Positions 28,001-34,975 are shown, counted from the first letter of the stretch. The stretch: 48,580 bases of DNA from a virus (IMGVR_UViG_3300025853_000146:1-48580), one strand, 5' to 3'. Notes: generated by a model not told the origin, from the letters alone. Numbers and translations: made by a program.

Positions 28001-29883
28001 AATCCAATCCAAACACTAAGGTGTGGAAGATTTCTAGCGAGGTTCCGTTTGATGCGCAGAGCGCTGTCGGTGTACGTGTGAACGGTGACCAGAAGTTCAT
28101 CGTCTTCACCAATGCCGATCACGCGAAGGCTTTGAAGAACATGGGGGTTGAGAAGCTCGACCTCTTCAGCAAGGTGATGCGGTCATTCTCTGGGTTCCTG
28201 AGACGTTCGTTCACTACGGCTAACCCTGAATTTATCATTTCCAACTTCGCAAGGGATATCCAGTCAGCGCTGTTCAACGCCATGGCAGAAGCAGACATCC
28301 CAGGAGGTCAGATTCAATCTAAGTACATCGCTACGAAGATTATCCAGACTGTAAAGAAGACACTGCCAGCACTGTTGAAAGATGCTGTTGGTAAAGACAT
28401 GGACCCAGAGATGGCTGCGTACTTCGAGGAATTCAAAGAAGATGGAGGACAGACAGGATGGGGATTCGTAAAGGACGTAGGCACTATCGCCGCTGAGATC
28501 GAAGCAGAAGTAAACGAAAAGAACAAGGCTCAGAAGGCGCGAGAGTGGATGATGAAAAACAGCATTGACGTTGTAGAGAATGTGAACGATGCGTTCGAGA
28601 ACTCTATCCGTCTCGCTGCATACATGGAGGCACGTAAGGCTGGTGCTAGCAGAGAGAAAGCTGCTGAGCTTGCTAAGAACATCACAGTAAACTTCAACCG
28701 CTCAGGTGAACTAGGTGCTGTAGCTAACGCATGGTACATGTTCTTCAACGCTTCGGTACAGGGCACTGTAAGACTCGCTCGCTCCCTCGGCACCCTGAAG
28801 GATATACGCAAGCCTAACGGTGAGCTGGAATCATGGCACAACCGCCTCAACGCCGCACAGAAGATGGCGTTCGGTTTGTCACTGACTACGGGTATGCTCA
28901 CGGCTCTCAACCTCGCTATGAGCGACGAAGACGAGGATGGTGTGTTGTTCTACAACAAAATCCCTGACTACGAGAAGGAGCGCAACCTCATCATCATGTA
29001 TGATGGTCAGAACTACTTGAAGATCCCGCTCCCATACGGCTTCAATGTATTCGCTAACATGGGTAGCGCTATGGCTGAGGTAGCGGGCGGACAGAGAGAC
29101 ATGACGGATGCTGGTATGTTCTTACTGAACTCAGCGTTCAGTTCATTCTCACCAATCAGTTTTGGTCAGTCCAAGGATGCGGCCAAGTACCTAGCTAAGG
29201 GTGCCACTCCTACCATCTTCAAGCCGCTTGTAGACATCGCTGTCAACGAGAGCTACTTCGGCAGCTCGGTTTACAAAGAGCAGTTCCCTGTAGGTGCACC
29301 TAAGCCAGAAGCGGAGATGTCGTTCCGATCACCTGAGGGTGTACGTAAGTTCTTCCAATGGATGAATGAAGCTACAGGCGGTAGCGAATTTGTCCCAGGC
29401 AAGGTTGACTTCAACCCAGATAAGTTCTGGTATGGGTTCGAATATTACATCGGTGGTGCTGGTCAGTTCGTTACACGGACAGTAGGGACGAGCAAAGACC
29501 TTTACGAAACCATCAAGGAGGGAGAGAAGGTGCAGATGAAAGCAAATGACTTCCCATTCTTAAGAAAAGTATACGGTGAGTTCTCAAAGTACTATGACTC
29601 AGACGTTTACGTAGAGAATGCAAACACAGTTTCTCAGCTGTACAAAGAAAGAAAAGCGTCAGACAACAAGTCTGATGATCGATACAAAGGAATCGTGAAG
29701 CTGGAGTCTGCTCGTAAAAAAACAGAGAAGCAAATAAAGCGCCTCAGAGAGCTTAGAAAAGAGGCTAGGGACATAGAGAACTATGTAGAGCGACAAAACA
29801 GAATATATGAGCTCTATGAGAAGGAGAGAAGCCTTTTGATGAAGTTTAACAAGCAATACGAACAACTGCGTGGACAAGATTAA
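22051..29883 (+). CDS. Giant internal virion / polyvalent protein with protease-like HEFLH motif
   Basis: A 2610-aa protein in the gp16-like place of the ejection genes. Residues about 560-640 form a coiled coil (VAQKKKVAELAKQVQEAKTKQEKE). Around residue 840 starts a domain (KSKYRDVIGTVNNLMRGFKRFGIKVVLHKTSDSY) that leads to YDTPTHEFLHLAF with H892, E893 and H896, a zinc-protease-like HExxH often found in phage polyvalent proteins. The C-terminal 850 residues hold FTTANPEFIISNFARDIQS, VNFNRSGELGAVANAWYMFFNASVQG and KIPLPYGFNVFANMG, which match the large polyvalent protein-associated (LPD38-type) region of podovirus ejection proteins. About residues 1290-1710 are more A+T-rich than the flanks. 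The last 60 residues are a basic coiled coil. It is probably ejected into the host. No RNA polymerase motif was recognised. Confidence 0.8.
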   Translation: MNGKDSNYYARYAQQRGLNASQASNLFNLLGLDKETSTKALMTINDSGFEAVVTQDQAAAPAEPEKEKTLLDYGEEINNLIGDERFGKIFDDTNRAALNNLLIENDVNPRDFFAADPEADLLSAMEATNFLGYSDKLKLYKDPSTFSLEENKNKAIDDLNKEYTNRFNNAYFYPDLGGELNQIVPDYIKNDPEKMAQFEEAFYLDRGLRFDFDESGGIGDVYTDNPLANAGRYLGRKGANLAVAVMDDFVFSLSNTIYDLAGGNLAEEDEQFIEDQKEDRVRTATEAAAGISPENEKELFWAAFTSPEARREWVRAQKNVSNIDMQAMLDRSALNNDLPAVLNTSLDMLIDSAPLLLDLAIGSKGGAFLAKTAGIKAAGKYGVRAKRFIDPKTNKFISTAEVLKMKKNAQAANFWIKNTGTLAFADVLVAGQMHSDNVGQDWYDNLSATERAWYLSQQSTAELLPAMVLGRILGRGAKASDMTHGIFKLQKNAVEEWSKHTLKSTFLGITEEAATEGVTGALQYWSEIQARQAGGDDTAVFDQNEMLRRAYEGFKAGVALGGFSGLTSGALGGGVQAALAVNSRNVVAQKKKVAELAKQVQEAKTKQEKENLLARLEEEVKKTSGANSAIARVYNAIAQADPEAFDEIARTQGLINLRVMQHKTSNDPEFQGSIFEEIKTLVDKKIQLEDQAAKAAGFDSFEGAYGAEVEAIAKARNEKAAVWKDKRDTDPEVVAQKELEGKLRAQKASLEAAEAVNSPEQNKDDDAQDQQGEVEGDVQARREAAEDNSLEGDADNQFAPSIDEDADVDDRVKSKYRDVIGTVNNLMRGFKRFGIKVVLHKTSDSYLKATGKTGRGVFFRDKSTKTIHMDLEKMATGAEAEDLEGVYDTPTHEFLHLAFTTADVATLKRYKAELLGLARRVGLETEAKKIFAAVEATYEGKPEGDMINEQLTNALERLINALPEAKKPGFIEGALRAFLRVFGLEKAIMGEQITPTDFLNFIKEFKQARDEGAEFKREEIPVEGAAETESRDLGMRKPSRAYPDLINKVVNYRVYYLDKMGGQQSYQTNGLRFNDYWHFRNWYLKETGNGKMANNIGQFTYTGDDGTIKKINPPKPKRDRETGEIIDMEPRLRTPQQRKMDKAEASMDRRKRYLRYVDIRKNAGAALKFAVGKIRKIEKTGELAFYNENMLLEQDSQSELPVVYSETFFTDGLNVDELDQLGRDFGDNLEFLIPTTQEADLAFTVRNNGDGTVTIDAHSDVATDAQTDTVQSVEVPSDTQSLESVDLESDDLIFDASAFAKRELPTIRLIDMIGKFLSVVGYDGTNYEGESGIYQDTPLGYLLSFSTEEKAEQGLDELRQRAIDDYNKRRKEGDDSLKGTIFVAPVVMGEDSMLSNKRVCQEVIKLIEESDLTDSEVVEIFNSLLKDPKKQPRLKTLLIAAQLKGLGVKRPEGFKNVTIGVKSGRVANRFAVPQTKAAFIETLKRANNTESMTTRNSVFSFVTGTAFGSKSINQLNSIRDLKQSDLAKEGLVGTMPLIKEYSYELVILDGDLELDGVDIEVLPSRKDLAFPAGLKVKEGSIKEFQPEKRLTWLDLLSAFKRKGAKKGKNIGQEVSAAEKALQKARDAVKSARISDSSRQKVEALYSSILENRKGNLLTERDEVQLINNENLNKSEEAYLKRLTKRDAAKKERDSIRSAVKASERSLLGAEVTRNVGTQESIDLALPKDPSTDLPFEPNNLNAFQAFMARVDQLFANKYANVFSLQRAIEGAKKAVVDISQDFINAETLMYGKTANDLEKLDEKVKVISQEMKDAGLIGEDVSQFLIARHAEERNALIAERTDGETLSGSGMSNERAQEVMDSFSPEKKAALESIAKKVDAITKDTRQTMVKFGLESQETIDAFEAMFDNYVPLGGLSADEMSADTSLYPTGGAGMSIYGDTTRRARGRASEANNVLAQAIAQNAAVHAKARKNEALSSLYNLVESNPNTKVWKISSEVPFDAQSAVGVRVNGDQKFIVFTNADHAKALKNMGVEKLDLFSKVMRSFSGFLRRSFTTANPEFIISNFARDIQSALFNAMAEADIPGGQIQSKYIATKIIQTVKKTLPALLKDAVGKDMDPEMAAYFEEFKEDGGQTGWGFVKDVGTIAAEIEAEVNEKNKAQKAREWMMKNSIDVVENVNDAFENSIRLAAYMEARKAGASREKAAELAKNITVNFNRSGELGAVANAWYMFFNASVQGTVRLARSLGTLKDIRKPNGELESWHNRLNAAQKMAFGLSLTTGMLTALNLAMSDEDEDGVLFYNKIPDYEKERNLIIMYDGQNYLKIPLPYGFNVFANMGSAMAEVAGGQRDMTDAGMFLLNSAFSSFSPISFGQSKDAAKYLAKGATPTIFKPLVDIAVNESYFGSSVYKEQFPVGAPKPEAEMSFRSPEGVRKFFQWMNEATGGSEFVPGKVDFNPDKFWYGFEYYIGGAGQFVTRTVGTSKDLYETIKEGEKVQMKANDFPFLRKVYGEFSKYYDSDVYVENANTVSQLYKERKASDNKSDDRYKGIVKLESARKKTEKQIKRLRELRKEARDIENYVERQNRIYELYEKERSLLMKFNKQYEQLRGQD

Positions 29884-30301
29884 AGACACTAAGTTAGGTG
29901 GGTGGCTCAAAGAGAAAGCCCCTAACGTATTCGATACTGTCGGTGACCTCCTCCCAGACAAGGGGGGTCTCGGCATCGTAAAGAATCTCTTGAAGAAAGA
30001 GCCAGGAATCGACCCAGCCGAAGCCAAGGCTAAGATCGACGCTGAAGTTCAGTTTCAGAAAAACGTGACAGAACGTTGGCAGGCGGATATGAGCAGCGAC
30101 ATCAAGCTCGCGAAGCTGATAAGACCCGTCATGCTAATAGTATTGATAACCGTTTTTGTTGTTACAATGTTTCTGGACAGCCTTGATAATCAGCCATTTA
30201 ACGTAAAAGATAGTTACGTATCTTTGTTGGAAATATTAATGCTAACTGTGTTCGGCGCATATTTCGCTGGTCGTACTGTAGAGAAGACTAGAAAGCCATG
30301 A
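29870..30301 (+). CDS. Holin of the 3TM / gene-transfer-release type
   Basis: A 143-aa protein starting at GTG 29870 and overlapping the end of the giant gene by 14 nt. The N-terminal half is amphipathic and ends in RWQADMSSDIKLAKLIRP. Membrane segments follow at about residues 84-102 (PVMLIVLITVFVVTMFLD) and 117-133, with the closing motif FGAYFAGRTVEKTRKP. This order (RWxADM, S-D, RP, YxAGRTxEK) is typical of the GTA_holin_3TM family. It would permeabilise the inner membrane at lysis. It is the first gene of a three-gene ATGA-coupled lysis-position module. Confidence 0.85.
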   Translation: MDKIKDTKLGGWLKEKAPNVFDTVGDLLPDKGGLGIVKNLLKKEPGIDPAEAKAKIDAEVQFQKNVTERWQADMSSDIKLAKLIRPVMLIVLITVFVVTMFLDSLDNQPFNVKDSYVSLLEILMLTVFGAYFAGRTVEKTRKP

Positions 30302-30507
30302 TGGACAACCTGAGTCACTTCGAGTTTTTAATGCTGGCGATTACGCTCGTAGGTGGCTGGGTAAAGTTTCACGCGGATTACAATAAGCTCTCTGCTAGGG
30401 TAGACGCCCTAGAGAACGACAACACAGAGTTCAAAGAGGATGTCAAGCAGTTGCTTAAGGACATCCAGGAGATCAAGCTGCTCTTAGCGAAGAATCAAAT
30501 GGCATGA
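30298..30507 (+). CDS. Small membrane protein with coiled coil, lysis module
   Basis: A 69-aa protein with one membrane helix near the N-terminus (FLMLAITLVGGWVKFH, residues 9-24) followed by a coiled coil (LSARVDALENDNTEFKEDVKQLLKDIQEIKLLL). A membrane anchor plus coiled coil is the build of i-spanin-like or holin-partner proteins. It lies between the holin and protease genes with 4-nt overlaps on both sides. Role in lysis is inferred from place and build. Confidence 0.75.
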   Translation: MMDNLSHFEFLMLAITLVGGWVKFHADYNKLSARVDALENDNTEFKEDVKQLLKDIQEIKLLLAKNQMA

Positions 30508-31634
30508 GGTTTGCCGCTCTAGCACTATGCCTGCTGTCACAGATTATGGTTGCGGGCCAGGATAGCTGTGCAGTCTTCGATGTACCTACCCCAGCGGTAA
30601 GAATGATGGGGTACAATCCAGACCCCCCATCTTGGAAGAACGTAAACTACGTAGTACACGTACACTACACAGACAGCTTTCCTTATGAGTATAGCCTATT
30701 GGGCGATGCTATCATATGGGACGCACACGAGCACCTGAACGAGGAGTTCGAGGAGGCAATGTTCACTTTCGACCTAGTTGCTATAGAGTACCACAACCTA
30801 GATGAGGTAGAAGGTATGGAGCCAACCCTTGAGCTTTACAATACCTGTGTTCCTTACAGCTACTACGGATGGAGTACAACCGAAGACTACCTAGAGAATA
30901 TCGTATGGGACAGAGACCTATACATGAACGTCCATGTATTTCCTCAGTTCTGTGCTGGCATCCTGGGCTTTGCTTGGACCGCACAGGCTACTACTCCATT
31001 TGACGGGGTGTGGGTTAGGACTAATGTATTCGGGCGTATTGGTGACCACCTTTGGCAAGACAGAGACGAGAACAAGACGTTGATTCACGAGGTGGGCCAC
31101 TATCTTAGCTTGCATCACGTATTTAGAAACGTAGACTACTGTGGTGAAGACCTAGGTCCGTGCGAAGAGACAGGCGATTATGTATGCGACACCCCACCAA
31201 CCAAGACCAACTGGAGCTGCGAGAACCCTATATGCCCTCCTGGATTGTATGACTACACGCCTAACAACCATATGGACTACTACGTAGATTCATGCAGAAC
31301 AAATTTCACTGAGGGGCAGATAGAGCGTATGCATGCTGTGCTTCCTATTACTCGGCCAGGCATTGGTGCTGGCACGTATTGTGCTGGGGACCTTGACGGA
31401 GACTTAGTGGTTGGATTGGAAGACTTGCTCATAATGCTTTCACACATGCAAGAGCTGGACTGGCAGGAAGGTGACCTCAATGGCGATGGAATCTTCAACA
31501 TCTATGACCTACAGATGGTTTTAGCTAACTGGGGTAACGAATGCTTCGGGGCTGAGTTAGACCCGTTTTATAGAGAAGAACAGCTTACCTTACCCAAAAA
31601 AGAAAGGGGCCGAAGCCCCTTCCCGTTTAGGTAG
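30504..31634 (+). CDS. Secreted M43-type (cytophagalysin-like) metalloprotease with dockerin-like repeats
   Basis: A 376-aa protein with a clear signal peptide (MRFAALALCLLSQIMVAGQ). The catalytic site HEVGHYLSLHHVF has H195, E196, H199 and H205; Ser202 replaces the usual Gly of the metzincin motif HExxHxxGxxH. Downstream Cys-rich segments (CGEDLGPCEETGDYVCDTPP) are typical of the M43 family. Near the C-terminus are two EF-hand/dockerin-like repeats (GDLDGDLVVGLEDLLIMLSHM and GDLNGDGIFNIYDLQMVLANW), like those next to sorting signals in Flavobacteriia secreted enzymes. It lies where an endolysin would be expected, ATGA-coupled to the membrane protein. It may attack envelope or surface proteins at release. 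A leftward terminator lies inside its last codons. Confidence 0.85.
   Translation: MRFAALALCLLSQIMVAGQDSCAVFDVPTPAVRMMGYNPDPPSWKNVNYVVHVHYTDSFPYEYSLLGDAIIWDAHEHLNEEFEEAMFTFDLVAIEYHNLDEVEGMEPTLELYNTCVPYSYYGWSTTEDYLENIVWDRDLYMNVHVFPQFCAGILGFAWTAQATTPFDGVWVRTNVFGRIGDHLWQDRDENKTLIHEVGHYLSLHHVFRNVDYCGEDLGPCEETGDYVCDTPPTKTNWSCENPICPPGLYDYTPNNHMDYYVDSCRTNFTEGQIERMHAVLPITRPGIGAGTYCAGDLDGDLVVGLEDLLIMLSHMQELDWQEGDLNGDGIFNIYDLQMVLANWGNECFGAELDPFYREEQLTLPKKERGRSPFPFR
31595..31621 (-). terminator. Terminator of the leftward replication operon, inside the protease gene
   Basis: On the - strand a 7-bp stem AAGGGGC / GCCCCTT with a TTCG tetraloop (31611-31614) is followed by TTTCTTTTTT. The T-run lies on the - strand only, so it stops leftward transcription. 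It overlaps the final codons of the + strand protease gene, so the two transcription units converge here. Confidence 0.85.
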
Positions 31635-31714
31635 CGCTACTCCGAGCACGTCTCGGTGTAACATCGCTAAGATAATACAGCTGGGATATCCAGCATTGAT
31701 CTATACGCTTCATA

Positions 31715-31867
31715 TCAGAAGTTATATAGATGACACTCACAGTGCTTCCTGCCACACTTGTAGCACCTGCCTTGTCGGTCCATCTGTCTCATGTATCGCT
31801 TCCATCCAAACTTGTCCATGTACCAGTCGTGGATGTCTTCGATGAGTAGCTTTATCTTACTGGACAT
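31715..31867 (-). CDS. Small zinc-knuckle-like protein
   Basis: A 50-aa frame whose ATG lies 16 nt inside the end of the ribonucleotide reductase gene, preceded by GGAGGAG, the only strong Shine-Dalgarno-like stretch I saw in the early region. The protein starts MSSKIKLLIEDIHDW and ends with a cysteine cluster, CYKCGRKHCEC, that could bind one zinc ion. It is the last gene of the replication operon. Function unknown; a small nucleic-acid-binding or regulator protein is plausible. Homology search of the 50 residues would test it. Confidence 0.6.
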   Translation of the reverse strand: MSSKIKLLIEDIHDWYMDKFGWKRYMRQMDRQGRCYKCGRKHCECHLYNF

Positions 31868-33744
31868 GCTCCTCCTTCGCAATCGTCAATCTCCACCTCG
31901 TCCATGTCAATCTGTTCGAGACTTGTGATCGGGGTTACACCTTTGCGCATCTCCAAGTAAGTGCCTTCGTCAATCTCTTCGAGAGGAGCTTGCTTGAATC
32001 CGTGCTCATTGTGAAGTAAGAACGAAACAGACTTGACTTGCTTGTAGTTAAGCGCCAGCCATTCTTTGATTGCATCCAGCTCCTCCTTGCGGTAGTAGAT
32101 GGTCACGGACACAGCGTTGTCTGACCACTCGGCCTGCAAGCGCTTGATGACTTCGAGTTGGTCGATAGCCGTCATGTCCTGAGCAAACGTCGTGCCCTTT
32201 GGGAACTTACAAGGGAAGCTCACTACGATGGTAGACTTGTCTTCTGTGCCGTCAAAGTTCAGCACGTACTCCACAGGGTACCCGTGCTTCCTGGCGGCAT
32301 GTGCCAAACTGCTATCAGCTGACATGCGGATTCGTCTAATGTAGTATTCGCTGTATCCTGGGTGAGCTCCTGGTGTAACGCCAGCAAGTAGACTAAGCGT
32401 TCCAGAAGGCTTGACTGTTGTAAGTTTAATGGATGCTGGAAATCCTGCCAGTCTAGAGTATTCTTTGTCATAGTTTCGAATGTAGTTGTAACAACCGTCT
32501 AACCAGCTACGCTGCTCTTCGGTAGCCTGAAGATAACCCGTAACTCCGATACCCATACGCATGTTCTTGTGAACGATGTCCTCAGTCTCCTTGATCGCAC
32601 ACTTGATGGCAAGGCTGTGCTTGTTGATGCGATACAAGTAGCGAGCTACTTTAAGCAGTTCGTCGTAGCTCTCGATGTTCGGGAGGTAAATCTCTGCAAG
32701 GCAGCACGTCTCGAAGTTGGCAAGCGACTGCTCAGCACAAGGGTTGAATCCCTGTACGTCAGGGTCAGGGTACTCCACCTCGAAGGTACGACCCATGCGG
32801 CGTGATGCATCCAAGTTAATCAGTCCGTATGGCTCGCCGTTACCGTTATACCCTTCCCAGAATTCGTCAGGCAACTCAGAGACATCAGAACAGATTACAG
32901 AATTGTTGGACATAGCCCTCCAGTTAGGGATACCACCGAGGTCCCAACGCTTGGCTCGCAAGTACTCGATATCGTCGCAGTCACCGAGTGCAATCTGCGC
33001 TGATCGGCGGACGTTACCAGCGACAACAATCTTGCCAATGATATTCATAATGTCCAGACAATCAATAGGTTGAAGGCGTTTACCTGAAGCTTTATTTAGG
33101 ATACTGTTGATCTCTCCCATACCCCATACGAGGTCTTCGGGACCAGAGGCTGTTCCGCCAAAACCCTTGATGGCTGAGCCTTTGGAGCGGATGAGGTGAG
33201 CAGCGTAAGTGAAGTCCTCACCCGTAACGAACGAAGCTTCCAGCACACGGCGAAGCAGCTCTACCCAACCCTCGCGGCTATCAGGCACGATGAAGTCTGC
33301 ATCGTTAGCGTCTACACGCTCAATCTTTACTCGGCTCTTTACCTTCGGGAGCTGGTATACGTTCTCCCGCTGGATGTTAAAGCCTACGCCCGATCCAAGC
33401 ATCAGCATCTCGAATGCCCAAGTGAATGGACGGATAGGGTCATCGACCACCACGAAGGCGCAGTTTTGAAGTGACGGCAGACCCAAACGGTCTACGGTCT
33501 TGGTACCTAGTTGCCAGAGAAATCTCCCAGCAACAGTACCTTTCAGTCCCATCATAATCTCTTTGAGCTCAGCCTCTTCGTGCTTCTCAAACCCAACGTT
33601 TAGTTGCTCTCGGCAAGAGTCGATTACGCGGTCAACTGTGTCTTCCCACTCTTCGGTCTTACCGTTTTCTAGTTCTCTGGAATAGGTACGCTTATAGACA
33701 GCATACCCTACCTCGCCCCAAGGGACAAGTGAAGGATCGTACAT
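31852..33744 (-). CDS. nrdJ: Adenosylcobalamin-dependent (class II) ribonucleotide reductase
   Basis: A 630-aa protein that converts ribonucleotides to deoxyribonucleotides with a B12-derived radical. Key residues can be placed: Cys95 in LQNCAF and Cys347 are the redox pair, Cys336 in FNPCAEQ is the radical site with Asn334 and Glu338, VKPSGTLSLLAG is the phosphate loop, and Cys622/Cys627 form the C-terminal shuttle (CEGGAC). The pattern fits the monomeric triphosphate reductase type (Lactobacillus leichmannii, about 740 aa). No NrdB-like partner is needed or present. It supplies dNTPs for phage replication; host cells must provide cobalamin. A TTTAACCTTTAAA element lies 10 nt upstream of the start codon. 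Confidence 0.9.
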   Translation of the reverse strand: MYDPSLVPWGEVGYAVYKRTYSRELENGKTEEWEDTVDRVIDSCREQLNVGFEKHEEAELKEIMMGLKGTVAGRFLWQLGTKTVDRLGLPSLQNCAFVVVDDPIRPFTWAFEMLMLGSGVGFNIQRENVYQLPKVKSRVKIERVDANDADFIVPDSREGWVELLRRVLEASFVTGEDFTYAAHLIRSKGSAIKGFGGTASGPEDLVWGMGEINSILNKASGKRLQPIDCLDIMNIIGKIVVAGNVRRSAQIALGDCDDIEYLRAKRWDLGGIPNWRAMSNNSVICSDVSELPDEFWEGYNGNGEPYGLINLDASRRMGRTFEVEYPDPDVQGFNPCAEQSLANFETCCLAEIYLPNIESYDELLKVARYLYRINKHSLAIKCAIKETEDIVHKNMRMGIGVTGYLQATEEQRSWLDGCYNYIRNYDKEYSRLAGFPASIKLTTVKPSGTLSLLAGVTPGAHPGYSEYYIRRIRMSADSSLAHAARKHGYPVEYVLNFDGTEDKSTIVVSFPCKFPKGTTFAQDMTAIDQLEVIKRLQAEWSDNAVSVTIYYRKEELDAIKEWLALNYKQVKSVSFLLHNEHGFKQAPLEEIDEGTYLEMRKGVTPITSLEQIDMDEVEIDDCEGGACPVR

Positions 33745-33787
33745 GTTTTAAATGTTTAAAGGTTAAAAAAAGGGATGGCTAAGATAG

Positions 33788-34285
33788 TTAAAACTCCTTA
33801 GAATATTCCCATACTCTGTATGAATCTAACAGCCTGATATCCAATAAGTTCAGTCTGGTTATCACATCTGCTCGATCTTTGCGAGTGTACTTTTTCTTGT
33901 ATGCGTCCTTCTTGTTTGAGACGAACACATCCTCGACAGTTTTCTCGCAATAATCTTTGAGCTCCTCACGTTGTACAACGCTGAACCCACCCTCCTCTGG
34001 CATGTCAAAAGCGATTATCTCAGCGCCTCCGTACATCCATCCTGGATTGCCCGCTACGTTTTTGAACTCGCACCATATCTCGTCAGGGAGATTGTTGCCC
34101 TTGACGTCTACACCCCAGGTACTGTCTCCGCTGTGCGCAAGCCAGTAGTCGATGTGCAAGTGCATGTCATCCTTCCTGGTGCCTTTCGTTACCTGGAAGC
34201 CTAGTTGTTCTGCTGCTCGAATGAATCGAACTTCAGCTACCCTCCCCGTCGCCGAAGAGTATTTCCGCCTGTTCTGACTGATCAT
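33788..34285 (-). CDS. PD-(D/E)XK-type nuclease-like protein
   Basis: A 165-aa protein. After an N-terminal helix with Glu18 (GRVAEVRFIRAAEQLGF) comes HIDYWLAHSGDSTWGVDVKGN, where Asp46 and Asp60-x-Lys62 match the PD-(D/E)XK core order; WCEFKN follows. The fold is shared by resolvases, restriction enzymes and phage exonucleases, so the exact cut is unclear. It overlaps the upstream gene by 53 nt, and no later start codon would keep the first helix. Place in the operon next to the endonuclease I-like gene suggests a part in DNA processing. Confidence 0.6.
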   Translation of the reverse strand: MISQNRRKYSSATGRVAEVRFIRAAEQLGFQVTKGTRKDDMHLHIDYWLAHSGDSTWGVDVKGNNLPDEIWCEFKNVAGNPGWMYGGAEIIAFDMPEEGGFSVVQREELKDYCEKTVEDVFVSNKKDAYKKKYTRKDRADVITRLNLLDIRLLDSYRVWEYSKEF

Positions 34286-34514
34286 AGTTGGCCTCGAAGT
34301 GTTGATACGAAGCCTCCTTGATAAAGTCGAGTTCGTGGTTAATGATTACTCTCGCTACTGTAATCATGTTGGCCACGATTCCAGGGTTAATGCATGCACC
34401 CCCATCAACGTCATGCAAATCCTCGTAAAACTCAGTGATGTAGTCATGCAAGCGCAAACACGCTATGCTGTAGCTATCACTTAGTTGCTCTCTTGTTAGA
34501 TCTTTTTTTGCCAT
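34233..34514 (-). CDS. Hypothetical acidic protein
   Basis: A 93-aa acidic, mostly helical protein (LTREQLSDSYSIACLRLHDYITEFYEDL, then GIVANMITVARVIINHELDFI). It lies between two nuclease genes and overlaps both. I recognise no family. Co-location suggests a role in DNA replication or repair, without further evidence. Confidence 0.65.
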   Translation of the reverse strand: MAKKDLTREQLSDSYSIACLRLHDYITEFYEDLHDVDGGACINPGIVANMITVARVIINHELDFIKEASYQHFEANYDQSEQAEILFGDGEGS

Positions 34515-34962
34515 ATCCTAGTTCTTTTAGTATCGCTATTGCTTGCTCCACCTGCTGTTTGTTTTTGCAGATGAAGAGAGCTGGGACTGGTTCTCCTGAG
34601 TCTATCAAGTGACGAAGGAACAACTTCCACCGCATCGGGAAATCATGATGCGATGGAGTGTACCCTTTGGTTTCTATCACCCATTCTCCGTTTGGTCCTA
34701 CGAAGTCTGGAGTGTATTTAATGGGAAGGACCGTCGAGTCTGTTCGATTCGACAGGTCTTTCCGCTTGGTAGTCATCTTCCAGTATATACCAGGGTATTT
34801 GAATTTATCTACGAGCATGTATTCATGTGTCTCGTAGGTAAAACTTAGCCCCGATTCAGCTAAAAGATCAGCGCAGGTTTTTTCTAACCCGCTTTTATAC
34901 TTCCCCAAAGACCGCTTCTTGGCTGTTTTTCTCCTCGGTGTCCCGTTTTTGTTTCGCTTCAC
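34477..34962 (-). CDS. T7 endonuclease I-like Holliday junction resolvase
   Basis: A 161-aa basic protein with the endonuclease I arrangement: SGLEK (Glu27) in the first helix, YTPDF (Asp86), WVIETKG (Glu97 and Lys99), then a positively charged helix (MRWKLFLRHL). These match the catalytic E, D, ExK set of the T7 gp3 family (149 aa). The enzyme cuts branched DNA and cruciforms and helps degrade host DNA and resolve phage concatemers. Start is GTG 34962, placed 5 nt after a TACCTTTG box. Its presence is notable because the right end of this window is filled with potential cruciforms. Confidence 0.8.
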   Translation of the reverse strand: MKRNKNGTPRRKTAKKRSLGKYKSGLEKTCADLLAESGLSFTYETHEYMLVDKFKYPGIYWKMTTKRKDLSNRTDSTVLPIKYTPDFVGPNGEWVIETKGYTPSHHDFPMRWKLFLRHLIDSGEPVPALFICKNKQQVEQAIAILKELGYGKKRSNKRATK

Positions 34963-34967
34963 TAAGG

Positions 34968-34975
34968 CAAAGGTA
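34968..34975 (-). promoter_or_regulatory. -7-like box 5 nt before a GTG start
   Basis: TACCTTTG on the - strand, then CCTTA and the GTG at 34962. No -33 TTTG was seen. It could start an internal transcript for the resolvase and nuclease genes. Confidence 0.35.

Noticed and set aside
22051-29883. N4-type virion RNA polymerase
   Set aside because: The size and virion place fit, but I could not find the polymerase motifs; the recognisable parts are polyvalent-protein regions.
31635-31714. tRNA or small RNA in the convergent gap
   Set aside because: Only short 5-bp stems (for example around 31653 and 31680) without a T-arm or cloverleaf.
33745-33787. Cobalamin riboswitch before the reductase gene
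   Set aside because: The gap is only 43 nt and holds no B12-box-like sequence.
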